NCBI RefSeq assembly: GCF_028372415.1
Contig: NC_092876.1
Location: 63,826,885-63,890,884 of the forward strand
Source: Notamacropus eugenii
Lineage: Eukaryota > Chordata > Mammalia > Diprotodontia > Macropodidae
Length of the DNA stretch: 64,000 bases
Reading direction: 5' to 3'
The notes beneath the pieces were generated by a model. The model did no database searches. It saw only the letters and a list, made by a program, of their open reading frames with translations, and was not told the origin of the DNA. This document shows positions 21,090 through 31,765 of the stretch, piece by piece. How positions within the stretch are numbered: position 1 is the stretch's first letter; every line of letters begins with the position of its first letter. Position numbers and translations under genes: made by a program.

Positions 21090-21375
21090 CTTGACCTATT
21101 AAACTCTTCCACATCCTTTAAAGCCCCATGCAAATGTGGTTTCCTCCAGGAAGACTTCCATGCTTATGTTGGCTATGCCCTTGCTGCATCACATAGTCAC
21201 GTCCACCATGGTGGCATGACTGACCTCTATCTGATAGCCTAGTCATGTCCATTAGAGTTAGCTGGGTTGTTTCTTTCTTATAACCCTATTGGACTCCAAG
21301 TTTTGTGAGGCCAGACATCACATCCCAATGTAGGCTCTCCCCCAGTACCTAAGCATAATAGGTCCTTCATTAAAT
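21090..21375 (+). mobile_element. L2-type LINE 3' end
   Basis: Shows ttaaagccccatgcaaatgt, ggtttcctccaggaagactt and ctccccagtacctaagcata, then ataggtccttcattaaatta. Diverged. Confidence 0.5.
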
Positions 21376-21436
21376 TAATTAAATCTAATTGGTTCCCCTT
21401 CAATACACATGCATCCCAAGCTCTCTGCCCGCCTAC

Positions 21437-21630
21437 CTGATGCTCCACAGTCACAACACTGGCCATTTCCAGGCCTGCTTTTGATCTCAGCAATGACCAG
21501 CCTGGTGAGGTCTCGAAGGTCCCCATCCAGCCCAGCCCCCACTGGGCTCCCTGGAAGTCCACCTCCTGCCTCCCCATGGAAGGCGCTGCTCAGGGCCTCA
21601 TCTTTGCTGTTCTGTAACACGGACACCCAC
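21437..21630 (-). CDS. ASAP3: ASAP3 exon 14: PH C-helix, linker and start of ArfGAP zinc finger
   Basis: A 194-bp exon with acceptor ctccag and donor gtaggc. It starts with WVSVLQNSKDEALSSAF, the C-terminal PH helix with its conserved Trp. A Gly-rich linker (GEAGGGLPGSPVGAGLDGD) follows, then DLTRLVIAEIKSRPGNGQ and CCDCGAS, the first two zinc ligands of the ArfGAP domain. The Gly-rich linker is the least conserved part against human ASAP3, as expected. Confidence 0.94.
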
Positions 21631-21904
21631 CTGGAGGGGGAAACCGAGGCAGTGGCTACACCTGAGGGGAGGGGAATCAATTCCAAGGTAATGATGCACC
21701 TGGAAGAGATGGCTGTGTTGCCCAGGTTAGCTACCACTCTCCTTGGGAGTGGAGAGTCAACCATTCCCTGGACAAAATGGCATTCTCAGCTCTCTCAAAG
21801 CCCCCCACAGGAACCTCAGGGGATCCCAGGATCTGCCCTGAGATAAGAGGGATGGAAAGAGGGGATAAAGCAAGAGGTCAGAGGAAGGACCCAGGGGCAC
21901 TTAC

Positions 21905-21953
21905 GCCTCACACTCATGCTCGTCCTCAGCCTGAAAGTGGTACGTCCGGTTAT
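21905..21953 (-). CDS. ASAP3: ASAP3 exon 13: PH domain
   Basis: A 49-bp exon (phase 1 in, 2 out), acceptor cctgtag, donor gtaagt. It encodes NRTYHFQAEDEHECEA, the last strands before the C-terminal PH helix. The Trp codon typical of all PH domains is assembled at the next junction. Confidence 0.93.
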
Positions 21954-22204
21954 CTACAGGGAGAAGAGGGAAGGGGGCCGCCTGGAGTACCAGGGGAATC
22001 CCCCAATCCTCCCAGTCAGGGCAGAGATTCCTGGCTCAGGAGCAGGAGAGCAGTGTCTTCCCCTGTCCTGTTTATCCTGGGGTAGCTGCAAGATCCTTGG
22101 ATTGGGGGTTCTAGCATTCTCACTGACATAGTGGTAACTTTGTAAAAGCCCCTTCCCTTTTCTGGGCCTCAGTTCCCTTCCCAGTAAAAAGCTCTTAGAC
22201 TAGA

Positions 22205-22305
22205 TCATTCTCTAAGGGCCCTCCCAGCTCTGACATCCTGTGTTCTCAGGGCCCTCCCAGCTCTGACATCTTGTGTTCTCAGGGCCCTTCTAGTCCTAAT
22301 ATTAC
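22205..22305 (-). repeat. 33-bp minisatellite family, three inverted units
   Basis: Plus strand repeats gccctcccagctctgacatc ctgtgttctcagg. Nearly identical adjacent units suggest recent tandem copying. Confidence 0.8.
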
Positions 22306-22731
22306 ACCTTATTGGCCTTCAATGATTCCCTTGATGGTCTCCTATCCCCAGGTCTTCTCTAACACTTTATATTCCTCTTTGCTTATTATAGCTCCTTAGT
22401 TTTCTTTAAAATTCACCTTCAATTCCACGAATGTGTTCTGTTGTCTAGTAGATTCCCTACTGGCTGAGAAGCTCTGTGCAGGCAGGGACTGTGTCTTATT
22501 TATTCCTGAACCCCCTCACTGGGCGGGGCAGAAAGCCCTTGCACACACAGCGGTTCCCTAAATACTCCATGAGTGAAGCTGGACTCCAGGAGCTGCTCTG
22601 GGTCCCTGTGATTGGGGCTCTGTCTATACTGGACTGAGCTTGTGTGGGAAGGAGACTTAGAGGCCAGGGAAAGATCCTTCCTCCCCAGACTTGGGGAGTC
22701 ACAGAGAAAGAAGAAGGCAGCCCCTACTCAC

Positions 22732-22819
22732 GGGTCACTAAGTCAAAACACTTCTTCTCCTCCATGCTTGGCCTCACTTGGCAGGTCAGCAGCGTCAGCT
22801 TCACCGGTGGCCGATTTAT
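22732..22819 (-). CDS. ASAP3: ASAP3 exon 12: PH domain
   Basis: An 88-bp exon (phase 0 in, 1 out), acceptor tttacag, donor gtgagt. It encodes INRPPVKLTLLTCQVRPS then MEEKKCFDLVT. PPVKLTLLTCQVRP and KKCFDLVTHNRTYHF are central strands of the family PH domain. Confidence 0.94.
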
Positions 22820-23173
22820 CTGTAAAAATGAGCAAAAGGGAGGGAAAAGGGCAGAATTCCTTGGTGTGAATGTGCTTGGCTTCTCTATGGGCAGATGCAT
22901 CTTTCTCAGGTCTCAGGTTCATAGAGCCTCTTGGGTCCTCAGTTTCCCTGTCTATAAAACAGGGGACATTATTCCCATCACCTCCCACCCTCCCCCTGAC
23001 CTGGCTACAGTGAGCCTCCAACCTCTGGACCCCAGTGAGACAACCTGGGAGGATGAGGGCTTGCTGCTTAGTTTATCTTGTCTGCTCAGACCCCCTCCCC
23101 TTCAAGCTGACGATAGTCATCTACCTTTCCCAGGAGAGTGACCACCTTGGCCCCAACCCCCTTGTCTTCTCAC

Positions 23174-23243
23174 CGTGCTATGAGAGATGGTCAGACAACC
23201 GTACTTGACTCCACACTTCCTCTTCTGCCAAACTCTTCGAATT
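23174..23243 (-). CDS. ASAP3: ASAP3 exon 11: PH domain core
   Basis: A 70-bp exon (phase 2 in, 0 out), acceptor cccag, donor gtgaga. It reads IRRVWQKRKCGVKYGCLTIS and HST. The R-x-W-x-K-R-K cluster is the basic, lipid-binding beta1/beta2 region of the PH domain. Confidence 0.94.
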
Positions 23244-23929
23244 CTGGGGTCCAAAAAGAAAGAGGGGAAAGCCCAGGATTACGGCTGGACCCATGATCAT
23301 CAAAGACCATTCTCCAGGGAAGATGGAGTTCATTCAGGCCTATTCCTGTCCCTGCTGAACCTCCTTGCCATATCTATACCCTTACACTTCCAGAATCTCC
23401 CATTCTTGGGGGGTGGGCACAGTGCAGACATAGTACTAGTCCTTATAGGACCTCCAGGCTGAGGAAGGAGACAGTCCCCATCCTAGGGGAGTCTTAGGTT
23501 GGAGAAGAAAACAGTGCCTGTCCTCAGGGAACCCTGATCTGCAGAGAGAGACCCAGGCCCTTCCCTTACAGAACCTCAGGTTTGAAAGGGAAGTAACAAC
23601 CATACATCAGATATGTGTTACAAGTTAGAGGCCCATCAGGAAAACACCTAGAACCCAGAAGGACAATTGGCAAACTCATGAACCGTGATTCTTTTGTTGA
23701 AACTAGGTGCTTAATAGGATATCTGCCCATCACAGCTGGCTGATAAAGAAGAAGGTGTTTCCGTGCCGCTAGAGTGTGGAATGCCCGCCCTGAATTTCAT
23801 AAGGCATGATAGGTAGCATCCTTTCTTCTAGGACAGAGCCAAGGTGTCCTAATACCTGTTAAACTGAGAAGCGTTCCCTTAGGGGAAGGCCCTGTAAAAC
23901 CACATCATTCTGACCCACACCTTGTGTAA

Positions 23930-24310
23930 TTCGTCTTGTTAATAATTCATCAAGTCCCACCTAAAATCCCCTCTTCTACAGGAAGCCTTCCCCAACCCCT
24001 CTCAATTCTGGTGCCTTCCCTCGGGTGATTATTTCTTTAATTGTGTACATATCTTGTTTTCTATAGTTATCTGCATGGTGTTTCCCCATTAGACAGTGAG
24101 CTAGCTCTCGGAGGGCGGAGATTGTCTTTTGCCTTTCTTTGTATCCCTAGCACTTAGCACAGTGCCTGGCACATGGGAGGCTCTTACTAAATATGTATTT
24201 CGTTCCCTCTTTAGCACATTGCTTGGTACATAGTAAGTGCTTAATAAATGCTTGTTTCCTTCCTTGGCACAGTGCTTGACACACAGAAGGCATTAAATAG
24301 ATAATTAGCT
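23930..24310 (+). mobile_element. LINE-2 3' end with stacked tails
   Basis: Shows tctacaggaagccttcccca, ttgtgtacatatcttgtttt, gagggcggagattgtctttt, gcacttagcacagtgcctgg, then two extra tail copies (gcacattgcttggtacatag and gcacagtgcttgacacacag), a local tandem of the terminal block. Confidence 0.75.
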
Positions 24311-24579
24311 GCAGTGCGGCCAGAGAACTGACCTCAAAGACAGAAAGACAAATCCTGCTTCTATCCCATAATCCCTGAGTGGTCCCAGGTCATCACTCAA
24401 CCTCATGGGACTCTAGGCAATTCTCTGTGTTGCAGAGGTGGCCATTTACATTGCTGGAGGGAATTTCCTCACCTGGAACTTCCCTATCCTGGTGAAATCC
24501 CAGGACCAGTCTTCTTTCCCAACATAGCACTTAAAAGTTTCACAAGGTGCTTTCTTCATCACCACCCTGTGAGGTAGAC

Positions 24580-24720
24580 CCTACAGAGATCATTCTTTCC
24601 ATTTTCCAGATGAGGAGACTGAGGTACAGAGAGGACAAGGGATTTGTCCCCACACAACTAGTCATGCTCAGAGGTGGGGTTTGAAACCAAGTCCTCCTCA
24701 CTCTACCCACAATGCCATGA
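24580..24720 (+). mobile_element. SINE-like repeat fragment
   Basis: Reads ccattttccagatgaggaga ctgagg, agtcatgctcagaggtgggg, ctcactctacccacaatgcc. 24720-25203 holds no feature I can support. Confidence 0.5.
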
Positions 24721-25203
24721 TACCTCTTCTCTGAACCTGTTTGTTCTCTGAGGTCCCTTCTATCAAACTTGTGGCAAGTATTCTTACTTCCATGAAATGT
24801 AGCTTGTACCCTTGGAGTCCAGGTTCAAGCCTGCTCTGACTTGTACTTGCTATTTGACTGTGGGCCAATCACCCCCTGTTCTGGGTCCAGTGAAACTCCC
24901 CTAGACTATGAACTGGGATGAAGGCATTGGTGGGGGATGCTTCCTACACCTGGGATATAGCAGGTCTGATTTGGTTTTTAAATATTCATTTTACTGCTGA
25001 GAGGACCAAGGTGAGCAGCCTCACCTGGGGTCACCAAGTCACTTAGAATCAGAGCCAGGATTCCCACCCCAGCAGGCCTACTGATGTCTAGTCCAGGCCT
25101 CCTGCCCCTACACTCTGTAACTGGACCATTGGCTTTAGGATAGTCAATGCAAATACACATAGCACAGCCAGACCCAGAATCCTCCTCCCTCATCCAAACT
25201 CAC

Positions 25204-25313
25204 CCATCACTCTTCTTGTACAGAAAACCCGACTTCTCTGTGCCAAACTGCTTATTCCCTTGGTGCTGGTGGATACTGTAGCCACTCCCAGAGTTCTTCC
25301 GACTTGAGGTTTC
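25204..25313 (-). CDS. ASAP3: ASAP3 exon 10: linker and start of PH domain
   Basis: A 110-bp exon (phase 0 in, 2 out) with acceptor ggagcag and donor gtgagt. It encodes [53 protein letters not shown] is an ASAP3-specific form of the family YSMHQLQGNKEYGSEK motif. GFLYKKSDG is beta strand 1 of the PH domain, which binds phosphoinositides and controls GAP activity. Confidence 0.94.
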
Positions 25314-25559
25314 CTGCTCCAAGTCACCCAAAGGCCAGAGGTTAGAGGGTCTGATTTGGTGGGGGCCATCCTTGGGGTACAGGGAAGGGAGGGTGTCTTG
25401 CCCTGTGGAAATCTCCTGGGGCACAGGGAGGGTATCTCACTTGCAGCTAGCCACTCACTGGGACAGTGGCTCATTCAGGAGGGCTCTGGCCGTCCTGGGG
25501 AGGGGGTGCCCGAGGTGGAGTGGGGGAGGGCTCAAGAGCTCTCAGTTCGGGGGTCTGAC

Positions 25560-25646
25560 CTCTCTGCTCTCCAGCTGCAGGGCACCCCGGAGAGAGTCCC
25601 GGATCTGTGTAAGCTTCTGAATGTCCTCCTCATGGGCCTGGTGCAG
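25560..25646 (-). CDS. ASAP3: ASAP3 exon 9: BAR to PH helix
   Basis: A symmetrical 87-bp exon (phase 0-0) with acceptor cccccag and donor gtcaga. It reads [20 protein letters not shown] then GALQLESRE, a helical linker between the BAR and PH domains. LQLESRE agrees closely with human ASAP3. Upstream on the plus strand (25647-25760) the intron is GC-rich and in open frames, but splice signals place the boundary at 25646. Confidence 0.92.
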
Positions 25647-25914
25647 CTGGGGGAGGAAGAAGCCAGGCTGCAGCTGCCAGCGCTAGCCCCTGCTCCCACC
25701 ACCCTGGCAGCTGCTGCTGCCTGGAGCCTGCACAAGGGCTGGCCTCACCATGCCTGTGGGCAGGACCTCTCCTGTGGACAAGGACCATACTCACTGTGCT
25801 TACATGGGTACACCAGAAATGGGGGTGGGAGAGATTTATCATGTACACACAGGTCAGGCTCATCACATACACTGCATATTGCATACCTTTCCAGGCAGAG
25901 GAGCCAGATTCATC

Positions 25915-26220
25915 CATTCCTCCCTCTCTCCCTCCATTTATCTTTCCATTTACATATCTCTTCCTCCATTTTTCCCTCCATCCCTTTGTCCCTCATCTAT
26001 CCTTCTCTCCCTCCCTCCCTCCATCCTTCCATTCATATACCTCCCTCTCTCTTTCCCCATCCATCCTTCATTCCCTCCCTCCCTCCAGCCATCCTTCCAT
26101 CCATTCCTCCCTCCCTCTATCCTTCTCTCCTTCCATCTATCCTTCCCTCCCTCCCTCTCTCCCTCCACTTCCTTCCATCCACTTCTCCCTCTCTCCCTCC
26201 ACCAATCCATTTCACCACCA
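25915..26220. repeat. Polypyrimidine (TCCC/TCCA)n block
   Basis: About 300 bp of almost pure pyrimidine on the plus strand (ctccctccctccatcc-type), hence polypurine on the ASAP3 transcript. It generates overlapping open frames in all phases (Pro/Ser/Leu/His-rich) which are not genes. Confidence 0.9.
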
Positions 26221-26504
26221 TTTTAGAAAGGATCCCAACCATGCTTCACCTCGCTTATGCCCAGATTCTATCTTCATATTCTTCCTCTTCCTATTTGGCC
26301 ACCATTTTGCCATCTTGGAGAACCCTTCACTCTGACATGGTCCTCTTCTGATTGGTGACTCCCACCCCAGGACCCCCATTTTAGGAAAGACCACAGTTAC
26401 GCTGCACCTCCCTCACTCCAGATTCTTGGTCCAGACTCCCTCTCCATTTCTTTGCCTGCAACATTGCCCCAATTTGAGAACTCTTCTTCCCCCACCCCCT
26501 GCTT

Positions 26505-26720
26505 TCCATGTGAGCAGGAACTATCTTTTTCTATTTGTATTCTCAGTGTTTAGAACAATGCCCAGCATACAGTAAGCACTTAATAAATGCTTGTTGACTT
26601 GCCTTGCCTTCCCCCATCAGTGTGTAAACTTCTTAAGGGCAAGGACTATCATGTTTGTTGGATTTGAATTTTCAGGACTTAGCACAGTGCTTGGCACATA
26701 TTAAGTGCTTGATAAATGCT
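26505..26720 (+). mobile_element. Two L2-type tails in tandem
   Basis: agcaggaactatctttttct ... acagtaagcacttaataaat, followed by taagggcaaggactatcatg ... gcttggcacatattaagtgc ttgataaat. The second runs into the (ATCC)n repeat. Confidence 0.7.
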
Positions 26721-26786
26721 CCATCCATCCATTCATCCATCAATCCATCAATCCACCCATCCATCCATCCATCCATCCATCCATCT
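26720..26786. repeat. (ATCC)n microsatellite
   Basis: catccatccattcatccatc then an uninterrupted ccatccatccatccatccat run, 40 bp below exon 8. Confidence 0.9.
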
Positions 26787-26826
26787 GACAATGGCAGCTG
26801 GCCACATCTCTGGGGCTGTAACTTAC

Positions 26827-26902
26827 CGAATGTACTGAGGCTGCCAATTTCTCAATGAAGGGAGACAAACTTTGAGCTGCCTTCCAACCATCTTGGAAAA
26901 AG
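26827..26902 (-). CDS. ASAP3: ASAP3 exon 8: BAR domain
   Basis: A 76-bp exon with acceptor cctttag and donor gtaagt, encoding [20 protein letters not shown] and [14 protein letters not shown] is the conserved end of the BAR domain. The exon is bracketed by complementary simple repeats: (GGAT)n on the plus strand at 26955-26979 and (ATCC)n at 26720-26786. Confidence 0.94.
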
Positions 26903-26933
26903 CTAAAGGTTTTCAGAGGGCAAAGGAGGAAAG

Positions 26934-26979
26934 GACAGACAGACAGACAGATAGATGGATGGATGGATGGATGGATGGA
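26934..26979. repeat. (GACA)n(GATA)(GGAT)n microsatellite
   Basis: gacagacagacagacagata followed by gatggatggatggatggatg, 30 bp above exon 8. Complementary to the (ATCC)n repeat at 26720-26786. Confidence 0.9.
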
Positions 26980-27342
26980 AAAAATGAAAGACAGAAATCA
27001 GTGGGAGAAAAAGGAAGGTGGCTTAGAGCACCATAGATTGATTACCTAGGGACATGGGGCCACTTCACTCTGCTCCCCCACCCAGGGCAGAGATATAAGA
27101 GGCCTAGCTTACCTTGTCTAAAGGAAAAGTTGGGGGTTGTGAGAGGACACCCCCTCCCCTGGTCTCTTTCTCCACCCCCATCCCTTGACAGAACTGCTGA
27201 CTGATTAAAGATATCCAGAACAGATGTACTGAGTCATGACCCAACCGAGAGGGACGTGAGATCTCAGGCTCCCAATCCCTTCCCATGGCCAAGGATCCTC
27301 CTGGCCCTGGAGAGGGGGAAGGGGGCTTGTCCAAACACCTAC

Positions 27343-27428
27343 TTGTGCTGGGCATGGAAGAATTTAATGAGGCTCTGCAGGAAATCAGGACCTTGCTTCA
27401 CCTGGCTCTCAGTGGCTTTTAGCAGGTA
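27343..27428 (-). CDS. ASAP3: ASAP3 exon 7: BAR domain
   Basis: An 86-bp exon (phase 0 in, 2 out), acceptor cccttag, donor gtaggtg. It reads YLLKATESQVKQGPDFLQSL and IKFFHAQH. The GPDFLQSLIKFFHAQ segment forms the C-terminal BAR helix shared by the family. Confidence 0.94.
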
Positions 27429-28156
27429 CTAAGGGAGAGGGGGAGTGGGGAGACGTTAGCCAGAACTCTTGGGTTCTGTCACTTTTGCCCCTTTCCCATT
27501 TCTACCTGACCTGGGTCCAGGAACTGGCTAGAGGGGTAAAGCTGAGAACTAGGGTCACTGGTGGATGGGAGGGGCAGCAGCTCTCTGGACAGATGAACTA
27601 GTGGAAAGACACACTGGGGGTTGAGTCTTGGCTAACCCCTCCCCCTTCCTCTATGAATTTCAGTTTCCGTGTCTCTAAAATGAGGATAACATTTGCATGA
27701 CCTACTTTACTGGACTGTTATTATTTTTCTTTTTTTAAACTATTTCTGCTGAATTGTTATTAGACAAGCACAGTTAAGCATGTGTTACTATTAGCATTCC
27801 TAGGGACCAGAGCCTGCAGATGACTCACTGTAGCACAGAGGCTGGGACCTGGGGCTCCCTGAGGCCACCCTCTCTTCTTCCATCCTGCTCCTGCCTCTGT
27901 TGGCCCCACTCCCTGTCCAGTGCCAGGGAGACATCAGCCTTCTCTAGCCCCATGCCATCTGACATTGAGTGACAGGGACAGCCCTACTCGAGGCTCTTAG
28001 GATCAGAGTCTTAGATCTGAAGGGTAACTTGGAGGTCAGAGCCCAGCAGAGCTTGGGGCCTGGATCCCAGGCCACTGGCCTCTCAGGCCCATGCCAGGCT
28101 CCAAGGCAGGCCCTTTGATGTGCCAGAGAGCACCCCTCAGGCACACACCATCCCAC

Positions 28157-28268
28157 CTCACACATGTGCAGCTGAAAGACTCGCCGTTCTCTCTGGGGGT
28201 CCTGAGCTGCCTCTCCAGGACCCCCTCCAGGCATTCTAGACCGCTCCTTCTCCTTCTCCAACCTGACC
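28157..28268 (-). CDS. ASAP3: ASAP3 exon 6: BAR domain
   Basis: A 112-bp exon ending [12 protein letters not shown] before donor gtggga and starting [13 protein letters not shown]. Two AG acceptors lie 6 nt apart (tccag/GGTCAG/GTTGG). The upstream one gives MVRLEKE, matching the MAKLEKE of human ASAP3, so I set the exon end at 28268; use of the other would drop two residues and keep frame. The donor GAG/gtggga is weaker than an overlapping ATGT/gtgagg, but only the former preserves the MCE-Y junction and reading frame. Confidence 0.9.
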
Positions 28269-28384
28269 CTGGAGACCGCACAGAGAGAAAAGCTTATAAG
28301 AGCCTGTCTCCGTTCAGCCCTCATTATCTTTGGGGGGTATTGCTGCTTTATTGATGCACTGAGGTCAGCAAAACCAGAGGATGG

Positions 28385-28465
28385 GGGACCTTAGAAAACA
28401 GGGTGTCAGAGCTGGGAGGGGCCTTAGAACACAGGATGTCAGAGCTGGAAAGAACTTTAAAACAC
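28385..28465 (+). repeat. 33-bp minisatellite family, short array
   Basis: Three units: gtgtcagagctgggaggggc, atgtcagagctggaaagaac, with ttagaacacagg spacers. Sits between exon 6 and a MIR-like SINE. Confidence 0.75.
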
Positions 28466-28469
28466 TGAA

Positions 28470-28690
28470 TGAGACACTTGATTTCTAATTCCACCTCTGC
28501 CATTTCCTAGCTTAGCTGTGTGACCATGAGTATGTCACTTAACTACTCTAAGGCTCAATCTCCTCACCTGTAAAGAGGTGATAATATTACCTTTAACAGA
28601 GAACTGTGAGAATCAAACAATAACTTATAGAAAGAACTTTGCAAACCTTAAAGTACTATAGAAACGTAATTCTTGTCATCATCATCTCTT
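28470..28690 (+). mobile_element. MIR-like SINE
   Basis: ttgatttctaattccacctc, agctgtgtgaccatgagtat, ctcctcacctgtaaagaggt, gagaactgtgagaatcaaac, in correct MIR order. Followed (28690-28890) by a hAT-like relic: tccacctaattggcttcctt, aaaaacatgattccaagatg gggtcc, aggttaagaatccctggtcc. Confidence 0.65.
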
Positions 28691-29035
28691 AGCCTAGAGT
28701 CCAGAAACTTGCTTTTTTGTTTATTTTCTTTTAATTTTGATCATTATACTTCCACCTAATTGGCTTCCTTTGTAATCCTATGAATTTTGTTCTATGCATT
28801 TAAAAACATGATTCCAAGATGGGGTCCCTGGGCTTTCCCACTCTGCCCAAGGAGGGGTCCAGGACACACAGAACAGGTTAAGAATCCCTGGTCCAGTCAG
28901 GGGATCTGCTTTACATACTCACTCCACAAATGAGAAAAAAACAAGGTTCCCCAGAGTGTCTTGTCCATGATAACGATTGGTATTCGTATAGGGCTTATCA
29001 TATTTGAACTTTGTAATAATCCCACGATTAAGTTC

Positions 29036-29282
29036 TTGTTGTTTAGTCATTTCAGTCATGTTTGACTCTTTGTGACCCCATCTGGGGTTTTCTTGGCAAA
29101 GATACTGGAGTGGTTTGCCATTTCCTTCTCCAGTTCATTTTACAATAAGGAAACTGAGGCAAACAGAGTTAAGTAACTTGTCCAAGGTCACCCAGATAGT
29201 AAGTGTCTGAAGCCAGATTTGAACTCAGGGCTTCCTGGCTCCAGGTCTGATGCTCTATCCATTGTACTACCTACCTGCTCCA
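29036..29282 (-). mobile_element. Marsupial tRNA-SINE with RTE-type tail, full length
   Basis: Plus strand runs tgttgtttagtcatttcagt, tttgactctttgtgacccca, tggagtggtttgccatttcc, gtaagtgtctgaagccagat, ctatccattgtactacctac. Both ends appear complete. Confidence 0.85.
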
Positions 29283-29289
29283 TGATTAA

Positions 29290-30055
29290 GTTTTACAGGT
29301 ACCACTAATTCCATTTTATAAACCTGACGCTCAGACAGTTATAGACTCGGTCGGTCCCAAAACTAGTAAGGCTCAGAAGCATGACTTGAGCTCTGGCCTT
29401 CCTAATTCCAAGAAATTCCATCTATCCATGGTGACCTGATGCTTGCCAAAGCCTGAGGCTCCAATGCCTGAGCACAGCTGATCTTATTCCCCCTCCATGG
29501 GATCCTGAACTGAGGAACAAGGCCAGTCCTCTCACTGCAGACAGAACAGGGACTCTCGAGGGACAGGAACCACACTTCTCACTCTAGATTCCAACAGCCA
29601 CAGGGTAATTCAACGACACTGTAATCTCCCTGGCCTTGGAGAGGTCCCCACACTGCAGCAGCAATTTTGTTACTACCTTGTTAAATTTAACATAGAGGGG
29701 TAGGAATTGGCCCTGGGAGATCACTGATAAAGGGATCTCACAGATGAGGATAACCCCTTCTGACAGTGCAGGCTGCCACCTTCTTGGTAACCTATAGGGT
29801 TAGAGTTTCCTGAAACACTGAGAGGTTTGCCCAGGGTCAGAAGCGGAACTCGAACCCAGTTCTTTATGGTTTGTTTTTTCCTAAAACAACGACAACCCCA
29901 GACCAGTGTATATGACAGATATTTAGAGTTTCTCGTACAATCTCTTCCTTGTTCTTTTTTTGCATCTTTTCCCTCTGAGCCCTGATCCTGGCTTCTCGGA
30001 CTTCCCTTCATTTCTTCTGGTCCTTTCAATCTCCACCCCCACTCCCTTTATAGTT
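29290..30055. other. Intron 5 unassigned stretch
   Basis: Apart from a short MIR-like piece near 29300-29410, I see nothing I can name. No plausible exon pairs. Confidence 0.4.
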
Positions 30056-30059
30056 CCCT

Positions 30060-30430
30060 AGGATGTATTCTCTTCCCCTACTAGAATGAAGCTCCTTGAG
30101 GGCAGGGACTGTCTTATGCTTGTATTTGTATCCTTAGAGCTTAGCACGGTGCCTGACACATAAGACCTTTATCACCCTTCCCTTCTTTCTTTCTTTCCTT
30201 CCTCCCTCCCTCCTTTCCTTCCTTCCCAGACAACCATGTATTTAACTGTAGGGCCTACATTTGTGTTTATTCTCCATTTAATCTACATATGCTAATTTGT
30301 GCATGGGTCTCCCCCATTAAAGAACCTAAGCTCCTGCAACCCAGGGATTGTTTCATTCCTCAGTTTTGTCCCCCTGGCCCTGGCACATAGTAGACACATA
30401 AGAAATTCTTGCTGACTGACTTGTTGATGA
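30060..30430 (+). mobile_element. L2-type tails flanking a (CTTT/CCTT)n tract
   Basis: 30060-30170: gaagctccttgagggcaggg, cttagcacggtgcctgacac. 30180-30227: ctttctttctttccttcctc. 30280-30425: second tail, gaacctaagctcctgcaacc ... ctggcacatagtagacac. Confidence 0.65.
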
Positions 30431-31640
30431 TTGCTAAATTCACGAGAGCAAAGAAACTTTTTTCCACAGGGGCCCCCACCCACAGCAGCGGGGCTGTGAG
30501 GCACATTTCCCCAGCTCTGCTCCTGCTGTCTGGGGCCCAGGATCTGGCCCCACCCTTCTGCCTGTCCTTGGGCCTGCTACCCCCACCCCTAGCCACCTGT
30601 TGCAATCAGTCTCCTTCTTGGAGGCCCAGCACGGTCCCCAAGGGCTCCAGAGACCTTTCTCCCAACTGGAAATGCTCTCAGCTAGCACTCTCTTTGGACT
30701 ATTTTAATAATCTATTTTAATTTGCATTATAATTAAAGCATGATTTAAAAATATGAGGTTACTGGGGTGTGGTGGACAGAGAACTCATCTCTGCGTCAGG
30801 AAGGCCTGTGGTCACATCCCACTTCTCTCTGTGTGTCCCATGCAAGCCTCTAAGACATGTTTCTGATGTCACAGAGGAAGTGCTGCCTTGCATTGTAGAG
30901 GGATTTTCCTCACCTGGGGGTTCCCTATATCTCTGAAGTCCCAGATCTAGTCTCTGTTCCTATCCCCTGTAATTAAAGTAGAAAGGAGACCAGCTTTAGA
31001 GCCACAGGACCTGGTGCTGCTACTAAATTAGTTGTATAAGCAGGGACCGGGCAACACCCCTCTATGAGCCTCAGTTTTCTCATCTGTAGAATGAAGGCAT
31101 TGGACTATATGATCCCTCAGGCCTCCTCCAGCTCCACCTCCTATAGATGTTGTGTCCATGTCTCCTCTTTCCCACTGGATTGCTATAATCCTTGAAGGTT
31201 AGGCCAGAGCTTCATTTATTTTTGTCTCCCCCAAGTGCCCATCATAAGACTTTACACATGTGTACTTAATAAATGTGTCTGTTAAATTTGACTCTACATA
31301 GTTCCCTCCCCTACGCCCTCAGCTGGCAGCTTCCTTCTGAGACCCTGAGGCCCGGAGTGGGGTGGAAGCCAGTCCTGGATTGACCAGAGCAAATTCACTC
31401 CAGAAGTGCTCAGGGGATGCCCGCTGAGGCCGGAGACATCTCCGGCCCCCTCAGCCGTTATCCCCTTCATGAAGGATGTCTAGAAGAGGGGGAAATGCCC
31501 AGGCCCAGGCACTGCCCAGGGAAGGCCTCTCAGCAATATGTATTAATCTACCACTAACTTCCTATGGGCTTCAGATCCTGAAAGCTAAAATCAGGGGGTT
31601 GGACTTTGCTGTCTGAGGGTCCTCCCAGTTTGGATAACCT
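30430..31640. other. Intron 5, mostly unassigned
   Basis: GC-rich at 30460-30640, then MIR-like pieces at about 31010-31110 (ctcagttttctcatctgtag) and an L2-type tail at 31180-31290 (acttaataaatgtgtctgtt). No exon supported. Confidence 0.4.
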
Positions 31641-31644
31641 ATAG

Positions 31645-31765
31645 TCAAAAAATGTGGTCTGACATTCTGTGTTCTAAGAACCCCCCAGCTCTGATCTTCA
31701 GTGTCTGGAGATGTGTCCCAGCTCTGATATCCTCTGTTCTAAGGATCCCCCAGCTCTGGCACCAT
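31645..31765 (-). repeat. 33-bp minisatellite family, inverted
   Basis: Plus strand: tctgacattctgtgttctaa, cccccagctctgatcttcag, ccagctctgatatcctctgt. Three to four diverged units. Confidence 0.7.

Noticed and set aside
25356..26351. 331-codon open frame on the plus strand
   Set aside because: It runs antisense over ASAP3 exon 9 and then through the polypyrimidine block, giving Ser/Pro/Leu/His low complexity in all frames.
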